Shown here: piece by piece, positions 25,240-35,484 of the stretch
How the letters are laid out: every line of letters starts with the position of its first letter
Position numbering within the stretch: the stretch's first letter is position 1
Origin: Novosphingobium sp.
Lineage (GTDB): Bacteria > Pseudomonadota > Alphaproteobacteria > Sphingomonadales > Sphingomonadaceae
Reading direction: 5' to 3'
Length of the DNA stretch: 39,987 nt
Assembly (NCBI RefSeq): GCF_019748365.1
Contig: NZ_JAIEPN010000104.1
Span: 1-39,987 of the forward strand
The notes under the pieces: model-generated
Told to the model about the DNA's origin: nothing
The model's database searches: none
What the model saw: only the letters and a program-made list of their open reading frames with translations
Made by a program: the position numbers and the translations under genes

Positions 25240-28137
25240 TTACAGCGTGCTGACCAGTGAAAGCGCCGCCCAGACGGCCGGATGGGCCGCATCGGCAAGC
25301 TGTGGATCATCGAGCAAGGCCACCATGGCGCGGCGCAGCGCTTCGGGCCGCGAGAGGCCGCGCTCGGCGCCTTGCACGGTTGCAACCGTGAGCCTTGCCG
25401 CCGCATCGTCGCGCAAGGGCCATGACGAGACCAGCAGGTTGCGGGCACCGGCGCGCACGAAGGCGCTGGCCAGCCCGCTCAATTGCGGCGCGCCGGGTTC
25501 CGAGCCTGCGGCGCTGTTGCAGGCCGACAGGATGACCCAATCCGCATTGAGCTGCCACTGGGCGATTTCGCTGGCGGTCAGCAGATCGGGCGTTTCGCCT
25601 TCGGACGACAAGGCCAGCGCCGCCTCGCCCGCGCGCCCGCTTTCGCTTGGCGCCAGCCCATGCGTGGCAAAGGCGATCACCCGGAAGCGGTCCAGCGCCA
25701 GCGCGTTCAGCTTGCGGCGCGTGGCATCGGCCCCGGTCAGCACAACCGATCCTTCGGCCGTCAGGGCAGCGCTCAACTGGCGCAGTTCGGCCGCCGCACC
25801 GGGCAAGGGCGCCAGTCGAACCACTCCGGCCACGTCGATCTGCCCTGCCCTGACCGCCAGCAATGGCCCGACGGGCTTTGCTGCGGCAGCAGGGATCAGC
25901 GGATCGCCGACCCCCAGAAAGGCAAGGTCTGGCGCGCGCGCCGAGCGGCTTTCCATCCGCCGCATCGAAAGGCCGGACAGGACAGTGATGGCGTGGCACC
26001 GCACCATCCAGTTGACCTTGCCACCGGCGGCGCGGCCCGGTGCGATCAGCAGGCCGAGCGGCAGCTCGGCCAGAACCCCGCGGGGGACGTAGAGCAGGTT
26101 GGGGTGCGCGGCCAGCACCGGGCGAAGCGCTGGCGGAAACAGCAAGGTGTAGAGCTTGCGCGCGGCCTGCTCGTCGAACCGGGCGCGGCCCGGCGCCGCC
26201 GCATAGGCATCGATCGAGGCGCGCACTTGCCGGACCACAGCGGCATAATCCCGCGCAGCGCCGCCACTGGCGCTGAACAGTCCCTCGCGCGTGATGGCCA
26301 CCGTGGTCGCCCGGCTGTCGCTGACGAGGGGAATGATCACCACCTGATCCGGCGCCAGTCCGGCCCGGAACGTGGCAAGATCCACCAGCGCGGGATGGGT
26401 CCGCCGCACAAAATCGGGCAGACGCGCGGCGAGTTCGGCCTCGCGCCGGGTCACGTCCTCGTCGGCCGCCAGAATCGCGGCGTTGAGGTCTTGCCGGCCG
26501 GCCCGATCTTCGGGCCCCAGGGCATTGCGCTTCGCCGCCAGCGCCTGCCGCGCTGTCACCGCCTGCTGGTAGGCGAAAAGGCGCTCGGCGGTGAGCGGAT
26601 CGTCGCTGGCGCGCCGGGCGAAGGACTGGGCTTCTGCCGTGGTGATCTCGCTGATCGAGATCAGTTGCAGCACCTCGAAAGCCAGCTCGGTGTCGCCCGC
26701 ATCGAGGGCCATCTGCGCAAGGGCAATGAAGCTGCCCAGCACCAGCGAGCGGTAGCGGATGCGCTGGCGTGCGTTGCTGTCGGTGGCGAGCAGCTTGGCG
26801 CTGAGCCGTGCCAGCACGGGGCGCGATGCCGCCACCCCGGCCGCTGCGCCCCTCGCCTTGGCCACCACGCGGCCAAAGATCAGTTCGCTGCTCATCCGCC
26901 GCAGGCTGTCCTCCGGCATGGCGGCGCGGACCCTGGCATCAGCCGGCTCGGCGATGGCCATGGCTTCGGCCACCTGCCCTTCGAGCGCGAGGACATCGGC
27001 AAGGTGCATGCGGGTGAGCGCGATATCGAGACTGTCCTTCGCCAGATGCGCCTCGGCATAGGCGGCCGCCTCGCGCAGCCGCTGCAGCGCCAGTGCCCGG
27101 TCACCGCGCTTGTAGGCCGCGTCCGCCGCAAAACGCTTGGTCACGACGGGAGAGATGAAATCGCCCTGCGGCGCTTTCTCGAACCATTCGAGGGCCTGCA
27201 CCCACAGAGCTTCGGCCTCGCGCGTCTGGCCCTGATAGTCGAGAGCTGCCGCGAGGTTGCCCAGCGCCGTGGCGCGCTGGTTGAGATTGGTCGGCTGATA
27301 TCTGGCAAACAGGTCGATCGAATGGCGCAGGACCGTCACCGCCTCGGCGAAGCGGCCGGAATTGCGCAGATCGACGCCGTAGTTGTTGATCGTCGATGCC
27401 AGCCCCACGCTGCTCTCGTCGACATGCTCGAGGCCCCAGACCACCGCGTGCTCCTGCGCGGCAAGGCTTTCCTCCTGCCGGCCCGAGGCATCCAGCGCGG
27501 CGCCGAGGTTGCTCATCGCGGTCAGGGTAGCCGCGGCACGCTCGGGCAGACAAGCCTCGGCCAGCGCCACCATGTCGCGGCTGGCGGCGAGCGAGGTGGC
27601 GCCATCGCCCTTTTGCCAGGCGAGGAAATTCCGGGCGGTCGCTTCCCAGTAGCCCTGCACGCTGCGCTGCCCCGGCCTGCCATGCGGCGCGGCCTGCGCG
27701 GCTTTCAGCAAGGCCTGCGCTTCGTCGAGCTTGCCGAAGACCACGGCAACCATCGAGGCATTGGCGAGGCGCACGGCGTCGAATTCCGGATCGGGCGCCC
27801 GGGCGGCAAGAGCCATGGCGCGGTCCATCGCCGCCTTGGACGCCGCATTGTCGAGCCCGCCCTGCAGATAGGCCTGCCAGGTCAGGCTGCGCACCACGAT
27901 CTGCTGCGGGACACGCGCGTCGCCTTCCGCCGCAGCGATCAGCGCCTGCCATTCCCGGATCCGGCGGTCGGCATCGGGACCGTCGAGATCCTGTGCGGCC
28001 AGCGCCGCATAGCGTTCGGCAAGCGGCGCGGCGGCGGACCAGGGCGAAGGGATCGGGCCGCGATCACAGGTCGCCTGGGCCGGGCTTGCCAGCAGCAGCG
28101 CAGCCCCGGCTGCCATGGCCAGCCAAGTCGTTTTCAC
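25240..28137 (-). CDS. Exported TPR-CHAT (caspase-HetF-associated protease-like) protein
   Basis: A roughly 965-residue protein. A signal peptide (KTTWLAMAAGAALLLASPAQA) is followed by about 500 residues of alpha-helical TPR-like repeats and a C-terminal CHAT domain (about 600-960). The cysteine-protease dyad is present: His826 in VIAFATHG and Cys873 in VILSACNSAAGSE (numbered from GTG 28137). CHAT is a caspase-related peptidase domain; some members are bona fide proteases switched on by partner proteins. The start is uncertain: GTG 28137 or TTG 28146 both fit the signal peptide, while ATG 28242 would overlap the upstream gene. It is the last gene of the operon with the two-component system. 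Confidence 0.88.
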   Translation of the reverse strand: MKTTWLAMAAGAALLLASPAQATCDRGPIPSPWSAAAPLAERYAALAAQDLDGPDADRRIREWQALIAAAEGDARVPQQIVVRSLTWQAYLQGGLDNAASKAAMDRAMALAARAPDPEFDAVRLANASMVAVVFGKLDEAQALLKAAQAAPHGRPGQRSVQGYWEATARNFLAWQKGDGATSLAASRDMVALAEACLPERAAATLTAMSNLGAALDASGRQEESLAAQEHAVVWGLEHVDESSVGLASTINNYGVDLRNSGRFAEAVTVLRHSIDLFARYQPTNLNQRATALGNLAAALDYQGQTREAEALWVQALEWFEKAPQGDFISPVVTKRFAADAAYKRGDRALALQRLREAAAYAEAHLAKDSLDIALTRMHLADVLALEGQVAEAMAIAEPADARVRAAMPEDSLRRMSSELIFGRVVAKARGAAAGVAASRPVLARLSAKLLATDSNARQRIRYRSLVLGSFIALAQMALDAGDTELAFEVLQLISISEITTAEAQSFARRASDDPLTAERLFAYQQAVTARQALAAKRNALGPEDRAGRQDLNAAILAADEDVTRREAELAARLPDFVRRTHPALVDLATFRAGLAPDQVVIIPLVSDSRATTVAITREGLFSASGGAARDYAAVVRQVRASIDAYAAAPGRARFDEQAARKLYTLLFPPALRPVLAAHPNLLYVPRGVLAELPLGLLIAPGRAAGGKVNWMVRCHAITVLSGLSMRRMESRSARAPDLAFLGVGDPLIPAAAAKPVGPLLAVRAGQIDVAGVVRLAPLPGAAAELRQLSAALTAEGSVVLTGADATRRKLNALALDRFRVIAFATHGLAPSESGRAGEAALALSSEGETPDLLTASEIAQWQLNADWVILSACNSAAGSEPGAPQLSGLASAFVRAGARNLLVSSWPLRDDAAARLTVATVQGAERGLSRPEALRRAMVALLDDPQLADAAHPAVWAALSLVSTL

Positions 28138-28183
28138 CGTTCTCAATTGCCTGCCCCCATTCTGGCTGATCCCCGTTGCCGAT

Positions 28184-28747
28184 CTACCGCAGCACCAGCA
28201 CGAAGCCGGTTGCGGCACGATCGCCATTGCTGAGCCGGACAATGCTCGCGCCGCTGAAGTCCGGCACCCAGCGGCACGATGCGCGCCGCACCGCGCTGCG
28301 GCTGCGGCAGATCGTCCGTCCGCCGTCCTCGATCACTTCGAGCGCGAAGTGCCCGGTGCCCGCAGTGGCGACCGCGACCTCGGCCAGCTGACCCGCCAGA
28401 AAGCCCTGCCGGAATTCCAGCTTCTCGCCCGGGTTGATCACGCCGCGGCGGAAAGCCGCGCCCAGTGTGCGGCCGCGCATGGGAGGCCGCCTGCTCTCCT
28501 CCGGCAGGCGCGCGCGCCAGGCCGGAAACGGATCGGGATCGCCCTCTGCCGAGGCAATGCCACTGGCCTCCAGCGCCGCCAGTGTCTCGGCCAACTTGCG
28601 CGTCGGGCGCGGGTGTGCGGCCTGCCGCTCCGCCGCCACCAGCAGATCGGCAAGCCGTTCGGCTTCCATGGCCGGTGGCGGGCTCGAACTCGCCATCGAT
28701 GACGCGAGGAGCGCAAACAGGGCGATGCCGGCGCGCAGCAACTTCAT
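28184..28747 (-). CDS. Small exported protein of unknown function
   Basis: A 187-residue protein with a clear N-terminal signal peptide (MKLLRAGIALFALLASSMAS). The middle is polar. The C-terminal half (about 95-187) reads as a beta-rich domain, GEKLEFRQGFLAGQLAEVAV through FSGASIVRLSNGDRAATGFV, ending VLVLR, that resembles the PPC-type small beta domains of secreted proteins, with two Cys (CRSRS and SCRW) that could pair. I do not recognise a family. The start overlaps the histidine-kinase stop (ATGA) and the CHAT gene follows, so it may be the CHAT protein's partner or sensor. Confidence 0.8.
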   Translation of the reverse strand: MKLLRAGIALFALLASSMASSSPPPAMEAERLADLLVAAERQAAHPRPTRKLAETLAALEASGIASAEGDPDPFPAWRARLPEESRRPPMRGRTLGAAFRRGVINPGEKLEFRQGFLAGQLAEVAVATAGTGHFALEVIEDGGRTICRSRSAVRRASCRWVPDFSGASIVRLSNGDRAATGFVLVLR

Positions 28748-30147
28748 GACGCAATCTCCATTGGCGCTGGTTCGGGCATATCCGGGCGCGAGATGATGAA
28801 CCGCGTACCCGGCCGCTCCCCGCCGGGTTCGCGCGCCGAGACGCGGATGGTCAGGCCGTGCCGCTTGGCGATCGCCTGCACCAGCGGCAGGCCAAGCCCA
28901 TGCCCCCGGGCCTGCCTTGAACGGCCGCGCCCATAGCGCTGGAACACCCGTTCGCGATCGGCCGGCGCTATGCCTTCGCCATCATCCTCGACCACAAGGA
29001 CCGGCCCGGGATCGAGCGATAGGCCCACAAAGGTCGCGCCGGTGGCGTGCTTCAGCGCGTTGTCGAGCAAGTTCACCAGCAGGCGCGAAAGCTGCATCGC
29101 CTCGCCCGCAAGGCGAACGTCCGGGGCGACCCGCACCGCAAGGACCAGCCCCGCTTCGCTGACGCTGGACCGGTAAAGTTCCGCAATCGAGAGGCAGATT
29201 TCCGTCAGGCTGACCTCGCTGAGCCCGCTCTGCTCGCCGCGCCCCGCCTCTGCCGCGGCAATATCGAGCAGCGCATCGAGCAGGTGCAGCATGCCCTTGA
29301 TTTCGCGCGAGGCCTGCTCGGCATGTTCGATCACGACCGGATCGCGCGTGTGTTCGAGGATGTCCTGCAAGCGGGCGTCGATCACCATCAGCGGCGTGCG
29401 GGTTTCGTGCGCGATATTGTCGGTCACATCCCGCTGGGCCGCCAGAAGCTGGGCGATGCGCTGGCCGATCGTGGCGAGCACCTGATCGAGGGCGTCGATT
29501 TCGTCCCCCTGCAGGCCCGCCTGCGACGGTGCAGGTGTTCCCGCCAGCACCGCCATGCGCGCCGCCAGACGGGCGAGCCTCTGGCGTACGCGGGCCGAGG
29601 CAAGCAGCCCCAGGATCACCGCGCCGACGGCGAGGATCACCAGCGCCGCAAGGAACTGGACGCGAAGGCCGGCGAGCGCTTCCCGGCTGCCGCGCGTGGT
29701 CAGCCCGGCATAGAGGCTGTAGCCACCACGCAGACGCGTGGCGCGCAGCAGCACCGGATAGGGCTCGCCCCGGATCGGGATCTCGCCCGCGCCGGACCGC
29801 GCCGGATCGATCGCGGCCAGCGCCGCCGGCTCTACCCGGCCGACGAGATTGCCCGCTTCGACCTGCCCCGACGGGGCCAGCAGCAGATAGAAGGGCTGCT
29901 CCCGCTCAAGCGGCACCACCGCCTGCCGATCGCCGATCCGGGCCTTGAGCGCTGCGAGGCCCTGCGCATTGTACTGGTCGGCAAGCGCCTCGATATCGGT
30001 GTCGATGGTCTGCATGACCAGCGCATCGCCGACCCGGTCCACGGCGAGATAGACCAGCCAGACCATCACCGCGCTCAGCAGCACGGTGACGGCCGCCATG
30101 CGCAGGACCAGCGTCAGGGTCAGCGAAGTGCGCCACCGCGGCGTCAT
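28744..30147 (-). CDS. Sensor histidine kinase
   Basis: A 467-residue inner-membrane kinase. TM1 (about 14-36) and TM2 (about 160-184) bracket a roughly 120-residue periplasmic sensor domain. A HAMP-like linker leads to a HisKA domain with phospho-acceptor His247 in NIAHETRTPL, where Thr replaces the common Leu after Glu. The HATPase region shows the N box (LVNLLDNALKHA), G1 (VVEDDGEGI) and G2 (GHGLGLPLV). It pairs with the response regulator 10 bp upstream and is coupled to the small exported-protein gene downstream, so the sensed signal is probably envelope-related. Confidence 0.93.
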   Translation of the reverse strand: MTPRWRTSLTLTLVLRMAAVTVLLSAVMVWLVYLAVDRVGDALVMQTIDTDIEALADQYNAQGLAALKARIGDRQAVVPLEREQPFYLLLAPSGQVEAGNLVGRVEPAALAAIDPARSGAGEIPIRGEPYPVLLRATRLRGGYSLYAGLTTRGSREALAGLRVQFLAALVILAVGAVILGLLASARVRQRLARLAARMAVLAGTPAPSQAGLQGDEIDALDQVLATIGQRIAQLLAAQRDVTDNIAHETRTPLMVIDARLQDILEHTRDPVVIEHAEQASREIKGMLHLLDALLDIAAAEAGRGEQSGLSEVSLTEICLSIAELYRSSVSEAGLVLAVRVAPDVRLAGEAMQLSRLLVNLLDNALKHATGATFVGLSLDPGPVLVVEDDGEGIAPADRERVFQRYGRGRSRQARGHGLGLPLVQAIAKRHGLTIRVSAREPGGERPGTRFIISRPDMPEPAPMEIAS

Positions 30148-30157
30148 CGGCCTCGCC

Positions 30158-30841
30158 TCAGCCCCCCATCAGGCGGAAGCCGACGCCGCGCACCGTTTCC
30201 AGCACATTGCCCTCGAACCCCTGGTTGAGCTGGCCGCGCAGCCGGCTCATGTTGACGTCGATCACGCTGGTCTGCGGATCGAAGTTGAGGTTCCACACCT
30301 CGCGCAGCAGCATTTCGCGCGTCACGGTGTCGCCGGCATGCGTCATCAGCAGCTGAAGGATGTCGTACTCCTTGGGCGTGAGATCCAGCAGCTTGCCGGC
30401 CCGATAGGCCACGCGCGATTTCACGTGCAGCTCAAGCTCGCCGAACAGCAGCACCGCCCCATGAGGCTGGGCCGCAGTGCGGCGGATCAGGGCGCGGACC
30501 CGGGCCACCAACTCGCCCCGGTCAAACGGTTTGCCGAGATAGTCGTCGGCGCCGGTTTCAAGCCCCTCGGTGCGGTTGTCGCTGCGGGATAGCGCCGAGA
30601 GGACCATGACCGGGACCACCGCGCCGATCCGCCGGATGGCGCGCAGCACTTCGAGGCCATCGCTATCGCCCAGCATCCGGTCGAGCAGGATCATGGCATG
30701 GCCGCCCCGCGCAGCCGCGGCAAGTCCGCCTTCCGCGCCCTGCTCCCAGTCGACGGCAAAGCCTTCAGCCGTCAGGGTTCCGATGATGATCGCCGCAGCA
30801 TCGGGATCATCCTCGATCAGCAACAGCCTGTGCGCCGTCAT
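30158..30841 (-). CDS. OmpR/PhoB-family response regulator
   Basis: A 227-residue protein with a receiver domain (Asp11, Asp12, phospho-acceptor Asp54 in LLDRML, Ser82, Lys104) and a C-terminal OmpR-type winged helix (about 130-225, LDLTPKEYDILQLLM and VRGVGFRL). The ATG at 30841 is chosen because AGGA lies eight bases upstream and homology starts at once; a longer frame to 30907 adds an unlikely leader. It is the first gene of the four-gene minus-strand operon and is divergent from the autotransporter, so control of both directions through the shared intergenic region is likely. Confidence 0.93.
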   Translation of the reverse strand: MTAHRLLLIEDDPDAAAIIIGTLTAEGFAVDWEQGAEGGLAAAARGGHAMILLDRMLGDSDGLEVLRAIRRIGAVVPVMVLSALSRSDNRTEGLETGADDYLGKPFDRGELVARVRALIRRTAAQPHGAVLLFGELELHVKSRVAYRAGKLLDLTPKEYDILQLLMTHAGDTVTREMLLREVWNLNFDPQTSVIDVNMSRLRGQLNQGFEGNVLETVRGVGFRLMGG

Positions 30842-31199
30842 GGTCCGTATCCTGTTTGGCCGATGCAGCGGGGCATGGCCGGAGCGATCACCGGCGGCAA
30901 CATACAAATGCCGTAAGGCGGGACCCGCACAGCGGCCTGCCGCGTGCAGTGACCACGCGGATATCCAGCACCGGAATATCGGCGCAATGTCCTGGAAAGA
31001 TCATGCTCGATGGATGTTCTGCCGCCCCCGAGCCGCAGAATTGCGTCACTGTAGCGCGATTGCAAGTATGATCCGCCAGGCCGGATCAATCCGTTTCGTA
31101 CATTTTCCGTAAGGTTGGCATTTTCAGGATTTGTAAGGTGCTTGCCGCCCCGGGTGCGTCTTTACGCTCTGCCCCAGTGAACGTTGCAAGGGGCATGAC
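30842..31199. promoter_or_regulatory. Divergent control region, response regulator / autotransporter
   Basis: This 358-bp region contains no gene. Just upstream of the autotransporter are interleaved direct repeats: CATTTTC at 31101-31107 and 31119-31125 (18 bp apart), and GTAAGG at 31109-31114 and 31133-31138 (24 bp apart). OmpR/PhoB-type regulators bind short direct repeats, so this is a candidate binding array for the adjacent regulator. The autotransporter ATG has AAGGGG about eight bases upstream. Confidence 0.45.
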
Positions 31200-33485
<2,286 letters not shown>

Positions 33486-33957
33486 CCAGCCTGCCCCCTG
33501 CCCGGCAAGGTGACGTTCGCCGGGCAGGCTCGGGGCAGCGCGGCGGAGCGAGTGGACCGCCCTGCGAAGACGGCGGCGACGAGACACTACAAATGCAAGG
33601 CGCCCATCAATCGGCTCCCTAGAACTGCAACACGCCCGACCGTAAATCGCCGGGTCCTTATTGATGCAGATCTCCAGACAACTTGAGGAAATCTGCTGCC
33701 GGCTCCACTCGGGCGCTGCACCGCCTTGGCAAAGCCGCCAGAATGCCCGCCTGCACGCAGGCGCAGACCTCTCACAGCTGCCATCTCCCGGACCAGGACA
33801 GCCCGAATCGGGCTTGCGCTCCGGCTTCCTCGTGGCCGCAACGATCAGCAGATTCATCCATATTCCCCCAGATTCCAGCGTATTCTGCTTGCGCAAGGCT
33901 GGACGAAGGCCGCAGGCCAAGCTAACCGGCGCGTCCAACCGTTGGAGAATTGGGATC
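33486..33957. other. Intergenic region between autotransporter and HU genes
   Basis: After the terminator-like hairpin at 33497-33528 this stretch shows no recognisable gene. A frame open from 33661 runs in phase into the HU gene, but its sequence looks like random translation and lacks homology, so I treat it as leader. AT-richer patches around 33850-33890 probably include the HU promoter, though no clear -35/-10 pair stands out. Confidence 0.45.
33497..33528 (+). terminator. Terminator-like hairpin after the autotransporter
   Basis: Perfect 10-bp arms CCTGCCCGGC (33497-33506) and GCCGGGCAGG (33519-33528) flank a 12-base loop, starting 12 bp after the stop codon. No U tract follows, so intrinsic termination may be weak or the hairpin may protect the mRNA 3' end. 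Confidence 0.55.
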
Positions 33958-34233
33958 ATGAATACTGCTGAACTCGCCGAAGCCGTTGCTGCCAGCGCGG
34001 GCCTCACCAAGGCCGATGCCAAGAAGCTGGTCGACACCGTGTTCGCGGCGATTGCCGATGCGGCTGCCAAGGGCGAGGAAGTTTCGCTGAGCGCCTTCGG
34101 GAAGTTCAAGGTCAAGGAAAGCCCGGCCCGCGAAGGCCGCAACCCCTCGACCGGCGCCCCGATCCAGATCGCCGCTTCGCGCAAGCTGACTTTCGCCGCC
34201 GCGAAGTCGGTCAAGGACAAGCTGAACGGCTGA
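33958..34233 (+). CDS. HU-family DNA-binding protein
   Basis: A 91-residue nucleoid protein that bends DNA as a dimer. MNTAELAEAVAASAGLTKADAKKLVDTVF forms the helical base, VSLSAFGKFKVKESPAREGRNPSTG the beta arm with the signature GKF and the Arg/Asn-Pro-x-T/S-G tip, and ASRKLTFAAAKSVKDKLNG the C-terminal strand and helix. The full length fits HU (about 90). The ATG at 33958 has GGAG about 10 bases upstream. It is monocistronic, ended by a strong hairpin. Confidence 0.95.
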   Translation: MNTAELAEAVAASAGLTKADAKKLVDTVFAAIADAAAKGEEVSLSAFGKFKVKESPAREGRNPSTGAPIQIAASRKLTFAAAKSVKDKLNG

Positions 34234-34268
34234 GTCATTCGGCAAGCTCCACGGAGCTCGCCACGGTG

Positions 34269-34301
34269 CGGCGCGCGGGAAGCAGTCCTTCCCGCGCGCC
34301 G
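34269..34301 (+). terminator. Rho-independent-type terminator of the HU gene
   Basis: Perfect 14-bp arms CGGCGCGCGGGAAG (34269-34282) and CTTCCCGCGCGCCG (34288-34301) with a five-base loop, followed by TTCGCGTTT. It is 36 bp after the HU stop. The T tract is broken by GCG, but the stem is exceptionally stable. Confidence 0.8.
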
Positions 34302-34326
34302 TTCGCGTTTCTGAGGGAGGCCGGCG

Positions 34327-34593
34327 ATGGGCTTCGATGATCTGATGCGCCGCTATTTCGGCACCGCCGACCTTGCCGGCCTGAGCCCCGCCGAGCTCGA
34401 AGCCGGCTCCGAACGGCTCGCGGTCGATTTCGGGCTGGAGACCGATCCCGCCCGGCGCTTCGCGCTCTGGGCGCTGATGCACATCCTCGGCTGCTCGCCC
34501 GATCTCGAGGTGGCGTTCAAGGATCCGGCGGAACGCGACGCCGCGCGCAATTTCATGGATCTCTACGCAGGGATGGCCGATCCCCCGCAATAA
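34327..34593 (+). CDS. Small conserved-looking hypothetical protein
   Basis: An 88-residue, mostly helical, acidic protein (GFDDLMRRYFGTADLAGLSP, then RFALWALMHILG and DPAERDAARNFMDLYAGM). I do not recognise a domain. GGGAGG lies about seven bases before the ATG, and codon use matches the neighbours, so it is likely real. It lies between the HU terminator and the crotonase gene, whose start is 63 bp downstream, and may be co-transcribed with it. Confidence 0.75.
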   Translation: MGFDDLMRRYFGTADLAGLSPAELEAGSERLAVDFGLETDPARRFALWALMHILGCSPDLEVAFKDPAERDAARNFMDLYAGMADPPQ

Positions 34594-34656
34594 ACAGAGG
34601 TGCGTGCCCTTTTGCCGCATGGTCAAACCGGCACGCCGCAGCAAAGGACCCCGCCC

Positions 34657-35436
34657 ATGACCGACATCATCCTCGTCGACATCGCAGACGGCGTCGCCAC
34701 CGTCACGCTCAACCGGCCCGAGGCGATGAATGCCCTCTCGACGGCCCTGCGCGCCCGCCTCGCCGAAGTGATGACCGCGCTGGATGCCGATGAGACCGTG
34801 CGCGCGGTAGTGCTCACCGGAGCCGGCACGCGGGCCTTCACCGCCGGGCTAGACCTCAAGGAACTCGGCTCGACAGCCGGCGCGCTCGGTGCGGCCAATG
34901 CCGAAGGCGCGTCCGAAAACCCGGTCAAGGCGATCGAGATCTGCCGCAAGCCGGTGGTCGGCGCGATCAATGGCGTCGCGATCACCGGCGGCTTCGAAGT
35001 CGCGCTCGCCTGCGATGTGCTGATTGCTTCCACCAACGCGCGCTTTGCCGATACCCACGCGCGTGTCGGCGTCTATCCCGGCTGGGGCCTCTCGCAGAAA
35101 CTCTCGCGCCTGATCGGCATCAGCCGGGCCAAGGAACTCTCCTTCACCGGCAACTTCCTCGATGCCGCCACCGCCGAGCGCTGGGGCCTCGTGAACCGTG
35201 TCGTCGCGCCGGAGGAACTGCTGCCCGCCGCGCAGCAGCTCGCGCGCGACATGGCCTCGATCGATCCCACCTTCCTGCGCAACTACAAGGCACTGATCGA
35301 CGACGGTTATGCCCTGCCCTTTGGCGAAGGCATGGCGCTTGAGGCCAAGCGCTCCTCCGCCGCCAACGCGGCGGTCAAGCCGGAGGAAGTCGAGGCGCGC
35401 CGCCTTGCCGTGCAGGCCCGCGGCCGCAGCCAGTAG
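34657..35436 (+). CDS. Enoyl-CoA hydratase/isomerase (crotonase) family protein
   Basis: A 259-residue crotonase-fold protein acting on acyl-CoA thioesters. The oxyanion-hole segments AFTAGLDLKEL (60-70) and GVAITGGFEVALACDV (106-121) are present. Glu114 matches one of the two catalytic glutamates of enoyl-CoA hydratase; the second is His134 (ADTHARVGVYPGWG). This FADTHARVG form is common among annotated hydratases of actinobacteria and alphaproteobacteria, so it may define a subgroup. ATG 34657 has AAAGGA about eight bases upstream; a frame from 34600 is less likely. It is convergent with fadH across a hairpin. Confidence 0.9.
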   Translation: MTDIILVDIADGVATVTLNRPEAMNALSTALRARLAEVMTALDADETVRAVVLTGAGTRAFTAGLDLKELGSTAGALGAANAEGASENPVKAIEICRKPVVGAINGVAITGGFEVALACDVLIASTNARFADTHARVGVYPGWGLSQKLSRLIGISRAKELSFTGNFLDAATAERWGLVNRVVAPEELLPAAQQLARDMASIDPTFLRNYKALIDDGYALPFGEGMALEAKRSSAANAAVKPEEVEARRLAVQARGRSQ

Positions 35437-35441
35437 GAAAG

Positions 35442-35465
35442 CCCTCTCCCCTTCAGGGGAGAGGG
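35442..35465. terminator. Bidirectional hairpin between convergent genes
   Basis: Perfect 10-bp arms CCCTCTCCCC (35442-35451) and GGGGAGAGGG (35456-35465) enclose TTCA, and the sequence continues TTGGGAGAGGGG. It lies between the convergent crotonase and fadH stop codons and could end both transcripts. The same palindrome type is scattered in intergenic DNA of many proteobacteria, so it may also be an interspersed repeat. Confidence 0.65.
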
Positions 35466-35484
35466 TTGGGAGAGGGGCTCTGGG

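Noticed and set aside
25483..28233. 916-codon plus-strand open frame opposite the CHAT gene
   Set aside because: Antisense shadow in GC-rich DNA; the minus-strand frame has a signal peptide and the CHAT dyad.
33661..33957. N-terminal extension of the HU protein to 190 residues
   Set aside because: HU proteins are about 90 residues; the extra sequence has no homology or domain, and a ribosome binding site precedes the ATG at 33958.
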